Positions 1 through 7,976 are shown, counted from the first letter of the stretch. The stretch is 64,000 bases of DNA from Porticoccaceae bacterium (GCA_029252555.1 JAQXBF010000007.1:1-64000); one strand, 5' to 3'. Translations and numbers: made by a program. The notes: a model not told the origin generated them from the sequence alone.

Positions 1-18
1 AAAGCAGAAGAGTACAGC

Positions 19-261
19 ATGTCAGAATCCAAAATTGAACGCCTAGTAAGCATGGTCAATCAGATCGCCCTAAATATGAGCGCCAACGGCAGCGATAAAA
101 TGGTCGCCGACCAGGTAGCTCAGCATCTGGAAAAATTTTGGTCACCGCCGATGAAAAACCTTATTACCGAACAGCCAGCGGACACTGACATTGAGCTTAC
201 AGCAATTGGGCAGTTAGCAGTCCAGCAGCTGTTGGCGATTCAGCAAGCGAAGCGCACTTAA
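19..261 (+). CDS. fdsD: Formate dehydrogenase delta subunit (FdsD)
   Basis: This 80-residue protein matches the short FdsD family, the accessory subunit of soluble NAD-dependent molybdenum formate dehydrogenases (FdsGBACD type). The N-terminal part reads as an IERLVSMVNQIALNM helix and is followed by a VAQHLEKFWSP segment, the two conserved blocks of the family. It is normally the last gene of the fds operon, so the catalytic genes should lie to the left of the window. Its place just before a large Moco gene cluster fits, because the formate dehydrogenase needs bis-MGD. The exact role of FdsD is poorly known; it is thought to help assembly or stability. The family call comes from memory of the profile and was not searched. 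Confidence 0.8.
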   Translation: MSESKIERLVSMVNQIALNMSANGSDKMVADQVAQHLEKFWSPPMKNLITEQPADTDIELTAIGQLAVQQLLAIQQAKRT

Positions 262-320
262 TTTATTTAGTCTGGTTGGCAAATCCGCTTTTTTCGGCAA
301 GCGTAACAAGCGGGGTGTGT

Positions 321-875
321 ATGACGAATGCTTCTATGAACCAAATTAATATCCAGTTCTATAAAACCAAGGTTGCGGAGTTTATTCTCGGCTCTTTTGA
401 TGGCAGTCTTTGCCTGTTAGATTTTCGATATCGCCGTATGAGAGCGGCTGTTGATAAGCGTCTTCAAAAAGGTGTTGGCGCAGAATTTGTGGAGCGAGAT
501 AATGATATTTTGCAGATGGCTCGCACTCAGATCGATGAATACTTGCGCGGAAGCCGGAAAGAGTTCAATCTTCCATTGTTAATGGTAGGGAGTGATTTCC
601 AAAGGTCAGTATGGAATGGCTTGATGGAGGTTCCCTATGGCAGCACCAGCAGTTATTTGGAGTTGGCCCAGCAGATTAATCAGGTGGAGGCAGTTCGTGC
701 CGTTGCTTCGGCCAATGGTGCCAATGCCATTGCGATTATCATTCCCTGCCATCGAATCATTGCTTCCAATGGTGAACTTTTGGGCTACGGCGGTGGGTTA
801 CCACTTAAAAAACGGCTACTTAAACTAGAACAGGGCGATGAGCCAAAATATACGACTTACGATCTATTTGGTTAA
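321..875 (+). CDS. ogt: Methylated-DNA--protein-cysteine methyltransferase
   Basis: The protein removes O6-alkyl groups from guanine by irreversible transfer to its own cysteine. The active-site block IIPCHRII with the acceptor Cys is clear, followed by the GYGGG substrate loop, and the preceding SDFQRSVWNGLMEVPYGSTSSY region is the usual helix-turn-helix DNA-binding part. With the ATG at 321 it has 184 residues, normal for Ogt. An upstream TTG at 276 would add 15 residues without a family match, so I prefer the ATG. It is co-directional with fdsD and the flavoprotein that follows, and nothing links it functionally to the Moco genes. Confidence 0.92.
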   Translation: MTNASMNQINIQFYKTKVAEFILGSFDGSLCLLDFRYRRMRAAVDKRLQKGVGAEFVERDNDILQMARTQIDEYLRGSRKEFNLPLLMVGSDFQRSVWNGLMEVPYGSTSSYLELAQQINQVEAVRAVASANGANAIAIIIPCHRIIASNGELLGYGGGLPLKKRLLKLEQGDEPKYTTYDLFG

Positions 876-925
876 TCTGGCTGGCTAAGTTACTCTGCAG
901 TTCTAATAACTCTGATAATGCAATT

Positions 926-1594
926 ATGACCGAATCAGATGCTTTCATTCCCCTTGATTTTTCGCATCAGGAAGAGCGCGCGATGGAGCAGTCGGCACAT
1001 GTGTTTTATCAGCAAATGGCCAAGCGTCGCTCCGTGCGCGATTTCTCTGATCAACCTATCCCTCAGTCAGTGCTAGAAAATGCCATTTTGGCGGCGGGCT
1101 CTGCGCCAAGCGGCGCCAATATGCAGCCCTGGCATTTTGCGGTGGTGCAAGATCCGGTGACAAAGAAAAAGATTCGTCAGGCCGCCGAGATAGAAGAGCG
1201 CGAGCTGTATGAAAATCGCGCCTCAGAAGAATGGCTCGATGCCTTGGCGCCTCTTGGTACTGATGCCAACAAACCCTTTCTGGAAAACGCCCCTGCCTTG
1301 ATTGCTATCTTCTTAAAGAAAGTCACCATTGATGAACAGGGGGTTAAGCATAAAAACTATTACACCACTGAGTCTGTCGGTATTGCCACGGGCATGTTAA
1401 TCACAGCCCTGCATCAGGCGGGGCTGGGCACCTTGACCCATACTCCCAGCCCAATGAAATTCTTAACCGAGATTCTTAAGCGTCCCAGCTATGAGCGGCC
1501 ATTTTTACTACTAGTGGTGGGCTACCCGGCAGAGGGTGCGCTAGTGCCGGATATCCAGCGCCTGCCCCTAGATAAAATCTCGACCTTTCTCTAG
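926..1594 (+). CDS. Iodotyrosine deiodinase-like nitroreductase-fold flavoprotein
   Basis: This is an FMN-dependent nitroreductase-fold protein of 222 residues. The RRSVRDFSDQPIP start and APSGANMQPWHF phosphate/FMN block are typical of the fold. The lid region closely resembles animal iodotyrosine deiodinase (IYD): Glu91, Tyr95 and Lys116 keep the spacing (4 and 21 residues) of the human substrate-binding triad E157/Y161/K182. The C-terminal half (NYYTTESVGIATGMLITAL, then VGYPAEGALVPD) also follows IYD. Bacterial IYD homologues dehalogenate halotyrosines reductively, so that is the likely reaction, though other quinone or nitroaromatic reductase activity cannot be excluded. Unlike mammalian IYD it has no N-terminal membrane anchor, so it should be cytosolic. 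Confidence 0.8.
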   Translation: MTESDAFIPLDFSHQEERAMEQSAHVFYQQMAKRRSVRDFSDQPIPQSVLENAILAAGSAPSGANMQPWHFAVVQDPVTKKKIRQAAEIEERELYENRASEEWLDALAPLGTDANKPFLENAPALIAIFLKKVTIDEQGVKHKNYYTTESVGIATGMLITALHQAGLGTLTHTPSPMKFLTEILKRPSYERPFLLLVVGYPAEGALVPDIQRLPLDKISTFL

Positions 1595-1658
1595 CCTCAG
1601 GCTGGTTTAAATCATGTAACAAAGCGCTAGAGTTTGTCATAATGCGAAGCTATAAAGC

Positions 1659-1670
1659 TTGGTGCACCAA
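1659..1670. promoter_or_regulatory. Perfect 12-bp palindrome just before moaC
   Basis: TTGGTGCACCAA is a perfect palindrome ending five bases before the moaC ATG. It occupies the place where the ribosome-binding site would lie, and its GGTG is the only Shine-Dalgarno-like run there. A TATAAA hexamer lies just upstream (1651-1656) but has no well-spaced -35. It could be an operator or a small occluding hairpin. This is a reading of the sequence only. Confidence 0.35.
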
Positions 1671-1675
1671 ACGCT

Positions 1676-2149
1676 ATGTCAAAACTCACACATCTCAATG
1701 CCCGTGGCGAAGCCCATATGGTGGATGTCTCCAATAAAGCGGATACGGCACGCACGGCAATTGCCCAGTCTCAGGTTCAGCTGACCGCTGAGATTGTGGC
1801 GGCGATTACCGATAATAGCCTTCCCAAAGGTGATCTGCTGGCCACGGCGCGTATTGCTGGTATTCAGGGAGGCAAAAAGTGTAGTGATCTAATCCCACTG
1901 TGTCACCCATTGCCTCTGTCCAAAATTACTGTGGATATTGAGTTGCAGCGCCAGTCACTGGTTATTACCGCACTATGTAAAACCATAGGTAAAACCGGCG
2001 TTGAGATGGAGGCCTTAACCGCGGCTTCTGTGGCGGCATTAACGGTCTACGATATGTGCAAAGGTATTGATAAGGGCATGATTATTGGCGAGACCAAGCT
2101 GCTAAATAAAACTGGCGGTAAGTCCGGCGATTGGTCTGCCGAGGCCTAA
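1676..2149 (+). CDS. moaC: Cyclic pyranopterin monophosphate synthase MoaC
   Basis: MoaC works with MoaA to turn GTP into cyclic pyranopterin monophosphate, the first step of Moco synthesis; MoaC catalyses ring closure. The 157-residue length is standard. Diagnostic blocks are [20 protein letters not shown], the [12 protein letters not shown] motif, and [25 protein letters not shown] near the C-terminus. It is the first gene of the run moaC-moaD-moaE-mobA-moeB, and only two bases separate its stop from moaD, so the genes are almost certainly co-transcribed. Confidence 0.97.
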   Translation: MSKLTHLNARGEAHMVDVSNKADTARTAIAQSQVQLTAEIVAAITDNSLPKGDLLATARIAGIQGGKKCSDLIPLCHPLPLSKITVDIELQRQSLVITALCKTIGKTGVEMEALTAASVAALTVYDMCKGIDKGMIIGETKLLNKTGGKSGDWSAEA

Positions 2150-2151
2150 CC

Positions 2152-2400
2152 ATGATCAAACTCTTATTTTTTGGCCGTCTGGGTGATTTTGCTGAGGGCG
2201 TCTCCGGCAGTATTGAAGCCGCGGAGGGCTTAACACCGGCCGTTGTGCGCGAAGGGCTGGCGGCTGATTATCCATCCCTGTTCGCGGAGCTCTCTCAGCC
2301 CCAGGTGCTGATCTCGTTAAATCAAATGATTGTGGGCTGGGATCAGCCTATTTTTGATGGCGCTGAGTTGGCGTTCTTACCCCCGGTCACGGGCGGTTAA
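2152..2400 (+). CDS. moaD: Molybdopterin synthase sulfur-carrier subunit MoaD
   Basis: MoaD is the small ubiquitin-fold subunit of molybdopterin synthase. Its C-terminal Gly-Gly is adenylated by MoeB, turned into a thiocarboxylate and used to insert the dithiolene sulfurs. The protein ends PPVTGG, as required, and starts with the usual MIKLLFFGRL strand. I start it at ATG 2152, giving 82 residues; an upstream in-frame GTG inside moaC would add residues with no family match. It is packed between moaC and moaE. Confidence 0.96.
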   Translation: MIKLLFFGRLGDFAEGVSGSIEAAEGLTPAVVREGLAADYPSLFAELSQPQVLISLNQMIVGWDQPIFDGAELAFLPPVTGG

Positions 2401-2406
2401 GCGACG

Positions 2407-2871
2407 ATGAATTCCACGATTCGTATTCAAGCTGATGACTTTGATCTGGCGGCAGAGTATGAGTTGTTGCGCCAGTTGGATTCTGCGGTGGGTGCGGTGG
2501 TGACATTTACCGGCTTGGTGCGTGACCTGGAAAAAAACGCCTCTATTAATTCCCTGACACTACAGCATTACCCGAGTATGACGGAGTCTCTATTGCAGGA
2601 GATTGTTGATCAGGCGCAACAACTTTGGCACTTGATTGGTGTGACTGTAATTCATCGAGTCGGTGAATTATTGCCCAGCGACCAGATTGTATTTGTGGGT
2701 GTGGCCAGCCAGCACCGTGCTGATGCTTTTGAAGCGGCTCAGTTTGTGATGGATTATCTAAAGACCAAAGCGACCTTTTGGAAGAAAGTCGACCAAAATG
2801 GTGAGCAGCATTGGGTCGAAAGTAAAGATAGCGATCAAACGGCAAAGGAGCGTTGGCACAAGGATGATTAA
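2407..2871 (+). CDS. moaE: Molybdopterin synthase catalytic subunit MoaE
   Basis: MoaE is the large subunit of molybdopterin synthase and converts cPMP to molybdopterin using sulfur from MoaD. Family features are GAVVTFTGLVRD in the N-terminal third, the HRVGEL block, and the C-terminal YLKTKATFWKK segment with active-site lysines. The 154-residue length is normal. Its end overlaps the mobA start by eight bases, which suggests translational coupling. Confidence 0.96.
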   Translation: MNSTIRIQADDFDLAAEYELLRQLDSAVGAVVTFTGLVRDLEKNASINSLTLQHYPSMTESLLQEIVDQAQQLWHLIGVTVIHRVGELLPSDQIVFVGVASQHRADAFEAAQFVMDYLKTKATFWKKVDQNGEQHWVESKDSDQTAKERWHKDD

Positions 2872-3451
2872 TATCGATGGCGTAATTCTGGCTGCGGGCC
2901 GGTCCAGCCGAATGGGGTCGGTGAATAAGGTGCAATCGCTATTGGCGGGCCGTACATTACTGGACCATGCTAAGGCTAACCTCGCGCCTCAGGTAGACGC
3001 GCTGCTGGTTAATGGCGATAAGAGTTTGTGCGGCGATGAAGCTATTGCCGATCGGCTTGAGGGTTTTAAGGGGCCATTGGCAGGGCTTTATAGCACGTTG
3101 TTGAGCGATAAGTTATCCAGCGCGGAGTACCTAATGATGGCACCCTGCGATGGGCCATTTATGCCTAATAATTTAGTAGCGGTGCTATATGCTGAGATTA
3201 GCGCAACAGATGCAGATATTGCCTGTGCGCGCTATCAGGGCTTTGCCCAACCAACGTTTTCTCTGTGGCATAAGCGAGTCACGCCGGTAGTTGACCAGGC
3301 ACTGTTGGTAAAGAAAAATGGCGGCTTTAAGCCTCTATTGGAAGGCCTAAATTCGGTGTATCTTGACTGGCCAGAGCAGGGCATAAATCCCTTTTTTAAC
3401 ATTAACACCCAAGATGATCTTGCCGAGGCGGAGCGCCTGTTATGTCTTTAA
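2864..3451 (+). CDS. mobA: Molybdenum cofactor guanylyltransferase MobA
   Basis: MobA attaches GMP to Mo-molybdopterin to give the MGD form used by DMSO-reductase-family enzymes such as formate dehydrogenase. The nucleotide-binding signature LAAGRSSRMGSVNK lies at the N-terminus, then KGPLAGLYSTL and PCDGPFMP (metal-binding Asp), and the C-terminal FNINTQDDL block, which favours MobA over the cytidylyltransferase MocA. ATG 2864 gives 195 residues; starting further upstream would run deep into moaE. The gene overlaps both moaE and moeB. Confidence 0.92.
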   Translation: MINIDGVILAAGRSSRMGSVNKVQSLLAGRTLLDHAKANLAPQVDALLVNGDKSLCGDEAIADRLEGFKGPLAGLYSTLLSDKLSSAEYLMMAPCDGPFMPNNLVAVLYAEISATDADIACARYQGFAQPTFSLWHKRVTPVVDQALLVKKNGGFKPLLEGLNSVYLDWPEQGINPFFNINTQDDLAEAERLLCL

Positions 3452-4185
3452 ATGACAGTCAGTTTATGCGCTACAGCCGTCACTTGCTGATGGATGATAT
3501 TGGCGAGCCTGGGCAGGAGAAACTGCTGAATGCCCATGTGTTGATTGTGGGTATGGGTGGTCTGGGTTGTCCGGTAAGTTTGTATCTAGCGGCGGCGGGC
3601 ATTGGCCAGCTATCAATCTGCGATGGGGATACAGTAGACCAAAGCAATCTTCAGCGTCAGGTGCTGTATACACCAGAGGATTGCGGCGAGCCCAAGGTCA
3701 AATGTGCGCAGTTGCGGCTCAATGCACTAAATCCCGAGACCCAGATCAATATCTATAATGATAAAGTCACCAGGCAGATACTGGCCCATGATTATAGTTT
3801 GGTAGTGGATTGCACGGATAATCTGGCCGCAAGGCAGCTGCTAAATGCCCATTGTCATCAGCAAAAAGTCCCCTTTGTCAGTGCCTCGGCTCTGGGTTGG
3901 GAAGGGCAATTGGTTGCCTTTGATTTTGGTCATAACAGTAGCCTGTGCCTTAACTGTATTATTGATAAAGGCTCTCCCGAGCCGATGATGAATTGTGGTA
4001 ACTCGGGCGTAGTTGGTCCGGTACTGGGCGCGATGGGCAGTATGCAGGCGACTACAGTAATTAGAATATTGCTGGGTTATTTTCAGCAACATGGACAGGT
4101 TCAGCGTTATGATGGCAAGGCTGGTCAATGGCTGGTGCTCAGAGCGCAGGCTAATGAGGGATGTGCAGTTTGTTCAGCCCTGTAA
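3442..4185 (+). CDS. moeB: Molybdopterin-synthase adenylyltransferase MoeB
   Basis: MoeB is the E1-like enzyme that adenylates the C-terminal glycine of MoaD so that it can receive sulfur. The protein has the nucleotide-binding GMGGLGCPVSLYLAAAG loop, the DTVDQSNLQRQVLY segment and the VDCTDN block. Four zinc-site cysteines are visible as CLNC in the middle and CAVC at the C-terminus. No rhodanese domain is present (247 residues), so the sulfur donor must be separate. The start overlaps the mobA end by ten bases. ThiF is the main alternative, but the context favours MoeB. Confidence 0.92.
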   Translation: MSLNDSQFMRYSRHLLMDDIGEPGQEKLLNAHVLIVGMGGLGCPVSLYLAAAGIGQLSICDGDTVDQSNLQRQVLYTPEDCGEPKVKCAQLRLNALNPETQINIYNDKVTRQILAHDYSLVVDCTDNLAARQLLNAHCHQQKVPFVSASALGWEGQLVAFDFGHNSSLCLNCIIDKGSPEPMMNCGNSGVVGPVLGAMGSMQATTVIRILLGYFQQHGQVQRYDGKAGQWLVLRAQANEGCAVCSAL

Positions 4186-4228
4186 GTCGGTAACTCTGTG
4201 CCCCGGAATCATTGTCTTACGATACCCT

Positions 4229-4268
4229 TGCCATTCTGAGCGTAGCAAAGTATCTAAAGAGATATTAC
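4229..4268. repeat. Possible dispersed-repeat fragment in the moeB-moaB gap
   Basis: The 182-base gap between moeB and moaB contains CCATTCTGAGCGTAGC followed by AAAGTATCT. It resembles, from memory, a short repeat family built around CATTCTGAGCG(N)AGCGAAG that is scattered between genes in many bacteria. Only one copy is seen in this window and no inverted partner arm is obvious. I see no gene in the gap. Whether it is repeated in this genome cannot be told here. Confidence 0.25.
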
Positions 4269-4367
4269 GCCGCGTTGAATATGACAGCCTTGGATTGAGC
4301 CGGGCAAACATTTTAAAGCACTAAAATAAATCACCAACACCAACACCAACTTCAGGAGAAGCAACCA

Positions 4368-4892
4368 GTGGCTCATGATGCAACAGCCCCAAGACGTTTT
4401 GTCAAAATTGCGATTTTGACCATATCCGATACTCGCAGCCTAGACACCGACACCAGCGGTGCCTACTTACAGCAAGCACTGGAGGAAGAGGGCCATTACC
4501 TAGCGGATCGCAAGTTGGTGATTGATGATGTTTATCAGATGCGTGCTATTGTGTCCGCTTGGATTGCCGACTCGGAGGTGGAGGTGATTATCACCACTGG
4601 TGGCACTGGCTTTACTGGTCGTGATAGCACACCGGAGGCGTTGTCTCCGCTATTTGATAAGCATATCGAAGGCTTTGGTGAGTTATTCCGTCAGCTGTCC
4701 TACGATGAGATTGGCACTTCTACGGTACAGTCTCGCTGTTTGGCGGGGCTGTCCAATAATACCGCTATATTCTGTGTGCCGGGTTCTACCGGAGCCTGTA
4801 AAACTGGCTGGAATGGCATTATTCGCCAACAGCTAGACAGTACTTTCCAGCCCTGCAACTTCGTGCAGCATGTGCGCAGAAAGCCCCAATAA
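4368..4892 (+). CDS. moaB: Molybdenum cofactor biosynthesis protein MoaB
   Basis: This MoaB/Mog-family protein (174 residues) is predicted to adenylate molybdopterin before molybdenum insertion by MoeA, although E. coli MoaB itself has lost much of that activity. Visible blocks are [18 protein letters not shown], the [19 protein letters not shown] core, and the [12 protein letters not shown] loop. The start is GTG 4368, chosen because AGGAGAAG stands seven bases upstream. No mogA is seen here, so MoaB may be the only adenylylating enzyme. Its stop overlaps the moeA start (TAATG). Confidence 0.92.
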   Translation: MAHDATAPRRFVKIAILTISDTRSLDTDTSGAYLQQALEEEGHYLADRKLVIDDVYQMRAIVSAWIADSEVEVIITTGGTGFTGRDSTPEALSPLFDKHIEGFGELFRQLSYDEIGTSTVQSRCLAGLSNNTAIFCVPGSTGACKTGWNGIIRQQLDSTFQPCNFVQHVRRKPQ

Positions 4893-6088
4893 TGCTAACT
4901 GTTTCTAAAGCCACTAAAAAATTAATTACCCTAGCCCAGCCGCTGCTCAATGACCGCAGGCGGGCAGGGCTTCAATCTGTGAGGGTGACAGAGGCTCTCG
5001 GCAGAGTGCTTGCTACAGATATAATCTCCAAGATAGATGTGCCACCCACTGCCAACAGTGCAATGGATGGCTATGCTTTTTGTGCGGCCGATGCTGCCGC
5101 CAGTAAATTTAAATTGCTGGTGAGCCAGCGGGTTCCAGCTGGCACAGCGCCTCATCCCCTAATCCCATCAACCGCTGCGCGTATTTTTACCGGCGGTGAG
5201 ATTCCCCTTGGCGCAGATACGGTGTCAATGCAGGAAAAATGTAAAGAAGCCGATGGCTATGTGCGGATAGATAAAAATGCCCTGAGAGGAGCTAATATCC
5301 GCGCCCAGGGGCAAGATATTCAAGCCGGGCAGGTTATTATTAAAGCTGGGACTCAATTGCGAGCCCAAGAAATGGGTTTGCTGTCCTCTGTGGGTATTCC
5401 CGCTGTTAATGTGTTCAAACCCCTTAAAGTAGCTATATTCTCTACTGGCGATGAGTTAGTTGAGCCTGGTATGTCGTTGCAGCTGGGGCAGATTTATAAC
5501 TCCAATCGAGCCACATTAATTGGTCTTATTGAATCTCTAGGCATGGTGCCTGTCGATTTAGGTGCGGTGCCAGATCGTTTGGAAGCGACTGAGCATGTGT
5601 TAAAAAAGGCGGCCATGCGAGGAGATGTGATTATTAGTGCTGGTGGTGTTTCTGTGGGTGACGAAGACTACGTCAAAAAAGCCCTGAATAAGGTGGGTGC
5701 TGTCGAGTTTTGGAAGGTGGCTGTTAAGCCAGGCAAGCCATTGGCTTTTGGTCATGTAAAAAAGGTTCCTTTTATTGGCTTGCCGGGCAATCCGGCGTCG
5801 GTGTTTACCACCTTCATGATTCTTGCTCGCCCCTTTTTATTGGCCTGCCAGGGCAGCCCTGTGGCCTCGCCACGCAGACTAAAAGCGACCGCCCAGTTTG
5901 CTAAAGAGGGCGAAACCCGTGAAGTGTACCTGCGCGGTCGCCTGACAGATGATGGGGTAGATATCTATCCTAATCAAAGTAGTGGCGTGCTTTCATCGGC
6001 TTGCTGGGGTGATGTCTTTGTGGTGCAACAGAGTGGCGAATCAATTGAGGTGGGTGATCATGTTGATGTGCTACCCTATGCCCTTTAA
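4892..6088 (+). CDS. moeA: Molybdopterin molybdotransferase MoeA
   Basis: MoeA inserts molybdate into adenylated molybdopterin to give active Moco. The protein (398 residues) shows the MoeA order: PPTANSAMDGYAF near the N-terminus, ARIFTGGEIPLGADTVSMQE, the FSTGDELVEPG block, GGVSVGDEDYVKK, and VAVKPGKPLAFG with LPGNPASVFTTF. It is translationally coupled to moaB by a one-base overlap and followed closely by moaA. Confidence 0.96.
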   Translation: MLTVSKATKKLITLAQPLLNDRRRAGLQSVRVTEALGRVLATDIISKIDVPPTANSAMDGYAFCAADAAASKFKLLVSQRVPAGTAPHPLIPSTAARIFTGGEIPLGADTVSMQEKCKEADGYVRIDKNALRGANIRAQGQDIQAGQVIIKAGTQLRAQEMGLLSSVGIPAVNVFKPLKVAIFSTGDELVEPGMSLQLGQIYNSNRATLIGLIESLGMVPVDLGAVPDRLEATEHVLKKAAMRGDVIISAGGVSVGDEDYVKKALNKVGAVEFWKVAVKPGKPLAFGHVKKVPFIGLPGNPASVFTTFMILARPFLLACQGSPVASPRRLKATAQFAKEGETREVYLRGRLTDDGVDIYPNQSSGVLSSACWGDVFVVQQSGESIEVGDHVDVLPYAL

Positions 6089-6127
6089 GAATTTTCATAA
6101 ACTGAGACTAGCTTGATTACTAATTCA

Positions 6128-7120
6128 ATGGCGGCTCCTCGATTAACGGATTCCTTTGGCCGCGATGTGGACTACCTGCGCCTGTCGGTAACTGATCGCT
6201 GTAATCTGCGGTGCACCTACTGCATGGCAGAGGATATGACTTTCCTACCGAAGCAGCAGATTCTGTCTCTGGAAGAGCTGCGGGATATCGCTGCCGCCTT
6301 TGTCGAATTGGGTGTGCGTAAAATTCGTCTAACCGGCGGCGAACCGCTGATAAGAAGAGATATTTTAAAGTTAGTGGGTTCACTTGCGAACTTGAGCGGT
6401 CTGTATGAATTAACCATGACCAGCAATGGCGTTATGCTACCCAAGATGGCCCAGCCATTAAAAGATGCAGGCCTCTCCCGCATAAATATTAGTATCGATA
6501 GCCTTAAAGCTGAACGGTTTAAGGCACTGACGCGAGTGGGTAATCTGGATGAGGTGCTCGCGGGCATCAAGGCGGCTGGTGCAGCTAAGTTTAAGCGCAT
6601 TAAATTGAATGCCGTTATTCTGGCAGGGTTTAACGATGATGAGGTGCTGGATTTAGCGCGCTTTGCCGTCGATAACAACATGGATATTTCATTTATCGAA
6701 GAGATGCCCCTTGGGGAAATATCCTCCCATAAGCGTGTCGCCACACAGATTACCAGTGAAGTCATTCGCCAACAGCTTGAAACCGAATTTACTCTGATGG
6801 ACAGTGCAGAAACAACTGGTGGGCCGTCGCGTTATGCACGGGTGGCCAGCAGTGAATCCAAGATTGGTTTTATATCGCCCATGTCGAATAATTTCTGTAG
6901 CACCTGTAACCGTGTTCGGTTAACGGCAGAGGGGCGTTTACTGCTGTGCTTGGGTAATGAGCACAGTGTCGATCTGCGAGAAATATTACGCAGCTATCCC
7001 GGTGATACTGAGCGGCTGAAAACCAGCATTATGCAAGCTATGGAAAATAAGCCAGAGCGTCATTACTTTGACCCAGAGCAAACGGATATTGTGCGCTTTA
7101 TGAATATGACCGGAGGCTAA
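6128..7120 (+). CDS. moaA: GTP 3',8-cyclase MoaA (radical SAM)
   Basis: MoaA starts Moco synthesis by radical rearrangement of GTP. The N-terminal CNLRCTYC motif carries the SAM-binding 4Fe-4S cluster; the GGEP motif follows. The C-terminal CSTCNRVRLTAEGRLLLC segment carries the second cluster that holds GTP, and the protein ends with the Gly-Gly tail needed for activity. ATG 6128 (330 residues) matches the usual family N-terminus, MxxxLTDxFGR; a TTG at 6113 is also possible. It closes the Moco run just before a membrane transporter. Confidence 0.96.
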   Translation: MAAPRLTDSFGRDVDYLRLSVTDRCNLRCTYCMAEDMTFLPKQQILSLEELRDIAAAFVELGVRKIRLTGGEPLIRRDILKLVGSLANLSGLYELTMTSNGVMLPKMAQPLKDAGLSRINISIDSLKAERFKALTRVGNLDEVLAGIKAAGAAKFKRIKLNAVILAGFNDDEVLDLARFAVDNNMDISFIEEMPLGEISSHKRVATQITSEVIRQQLETEFTLMDSAETTGGPSRYARVASSESKIGFISPMSNNFCSTCNRVRLTAEGRLLLCLGNEHSVDLREILRSYPGDTERLKTSIMQAMENKPERHYFDPEQTDIVRFMNMTGG

Positions 7121-7125
7121 CTTCG

Positions 7126-7881
7126 GTGGCTGCGCTATTTTTTCTGGCTTACGATTACTGGTTACTAATTGCCATTCTGGCAATGGCTGTGCTCTATTCC
7201 TCCGTGGGGCATGGTGGGGCGTCTGGCTATCTTGCGGCAATGGCACTCTGGGGTTTGGCGCCGGAAACCATGCGTCCTGCTGCGCTGGCCATGAACATAG
7301 TGGTTACCTGCTGGCTGCTCTACCGTTTTAAACCTTATCAGATAATGCCCTACAAACTGTTTTGGCCTCTGGTGTTAGCGTCAACACCATTAGCTTTTAT
7401 TGGTGGCATGATCAGTATTGATGCATTGGCTTACCGGGTTTTAGTGGGTGGCCTGTTATTACTCGCCGCTGTGCGTATGCTGGTGGTGACGAAACTTGCT
7501 GGAGTGATTCAAGCACCTGAACTTAAAATCACCCTGTTATTGGGCGCAGCTTTAGGCTTTGCTGCAGGGCTCACCGGTATTGGCGGAGGTGTATTTTTAA
7601 GCCCCTTGCTGTTGATTTTTGGCTGGTGTTCCATGCGGCAAAGCACCGCAGTTGCCGCTGGTTTTATTTTACTTAATTCTCTGGGCGGTTTGGCTGGCTA
7701 TCTAGTTAGCGATCAGTCTTGGCCTATGGGAACAGGCTGGTTGTTAATTGCTGCATTTATTGGGTGTTTGGTGGGAGCGGAATTAGCCTCCCATCGGGCT
7801 TCATCCCTAACATTGCAGAAATTGCTCGCATTGGTGCTAGCCATTGCGTCCGTGAAGATGGTTTTCACAGCACTGGTTTAG
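7126..7881 (+). CDS. TSUP (TauE/SafE) family membrane transporter
   Basis: The 251-residue protein is mostly hydrophobic with about eight membrane segments and two glycine-rich repeats (YSSVGHGGASGYLA and TGIGGGVFLSPLLL), the hallmark of TauE/SafE-type TSUP carriers. These export or import sulfur-containing anions and other small organic anions. The GTG start at 7126 lies five bases after moaA, with GGAGG (7112-7116) inside the moaA end, so it is part of the Moco operon. A role in moving an oxyanion linked to Moco or formate metabolism is inference only; the substrate is unknown. Confidence 0.85.
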   Translation: MAALFFLAYDYWLLIAILAMAVLYSSVGHGGASGYLAAMALWGLAPETMRPAALAMNIVVTCWLLYRFKPYQIMPYKLFWPLVLASTPLAFIGGMISIDALAYRVLVGGLLLLAAVRMLVVTKLAGVIQAPELKITLLLGAALGFAAGLTGIGGGVFLSPLLLIFGWCSMRQSTAVAAGFILLNSLGGLAGYLVSDQSWPMGTGWLLIAAFIGCLVGAELASHRASSLTLQKLLALVLAIASVKMVFTALV

Positions 7882-7913
7882 GCCAGCTCAAGGCTGTTTT
7901 AGGGTTTCACTAG

Positions 7914-7923
7914 TACTCGAGTA
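7914..7923. promoter_or_regulatory. 10-bp palindrome upstream of the double-TetR gene
   Basis: TACTCGAGTA is a perfect palindrome 53 bases before the regulator start, in the 95-base gap after the TSUP gene. A TATAACT hexamer-like run lies downstream at 7942-7948. TetR-family proteins usually bind such palindromes near their own promoter, so this may be an autoregulatory site. No second copy was noticed in the window. Confidence 0.35.
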
Positions 7924-7976
7924 TGTTATCCTTCCACTCAGTATAACTATTGAACCCAAGCAATACAGCCCAAATA

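Noticed and set aside
1595-1675. Possible Moco riboswitch upstream of moaC
   Set aside because: The space is only 81 bases and shows just a short palindrome; the known Moco RNA is larger and has several conserved stems that are not seen.
4091-4324. 77-residue frame across the moeB end and the following gap
   Set aside because: Starts inside moeB and reads through the repeat-like fragment without any protein-like pattern.
6217-6765. 182-residue minus-strand open frame inside moaA
   Set aside because: It lies entirely in a strongly supported gene, has no family resemblance and is rich in Ser/Arg as expected for an antisense shadow.
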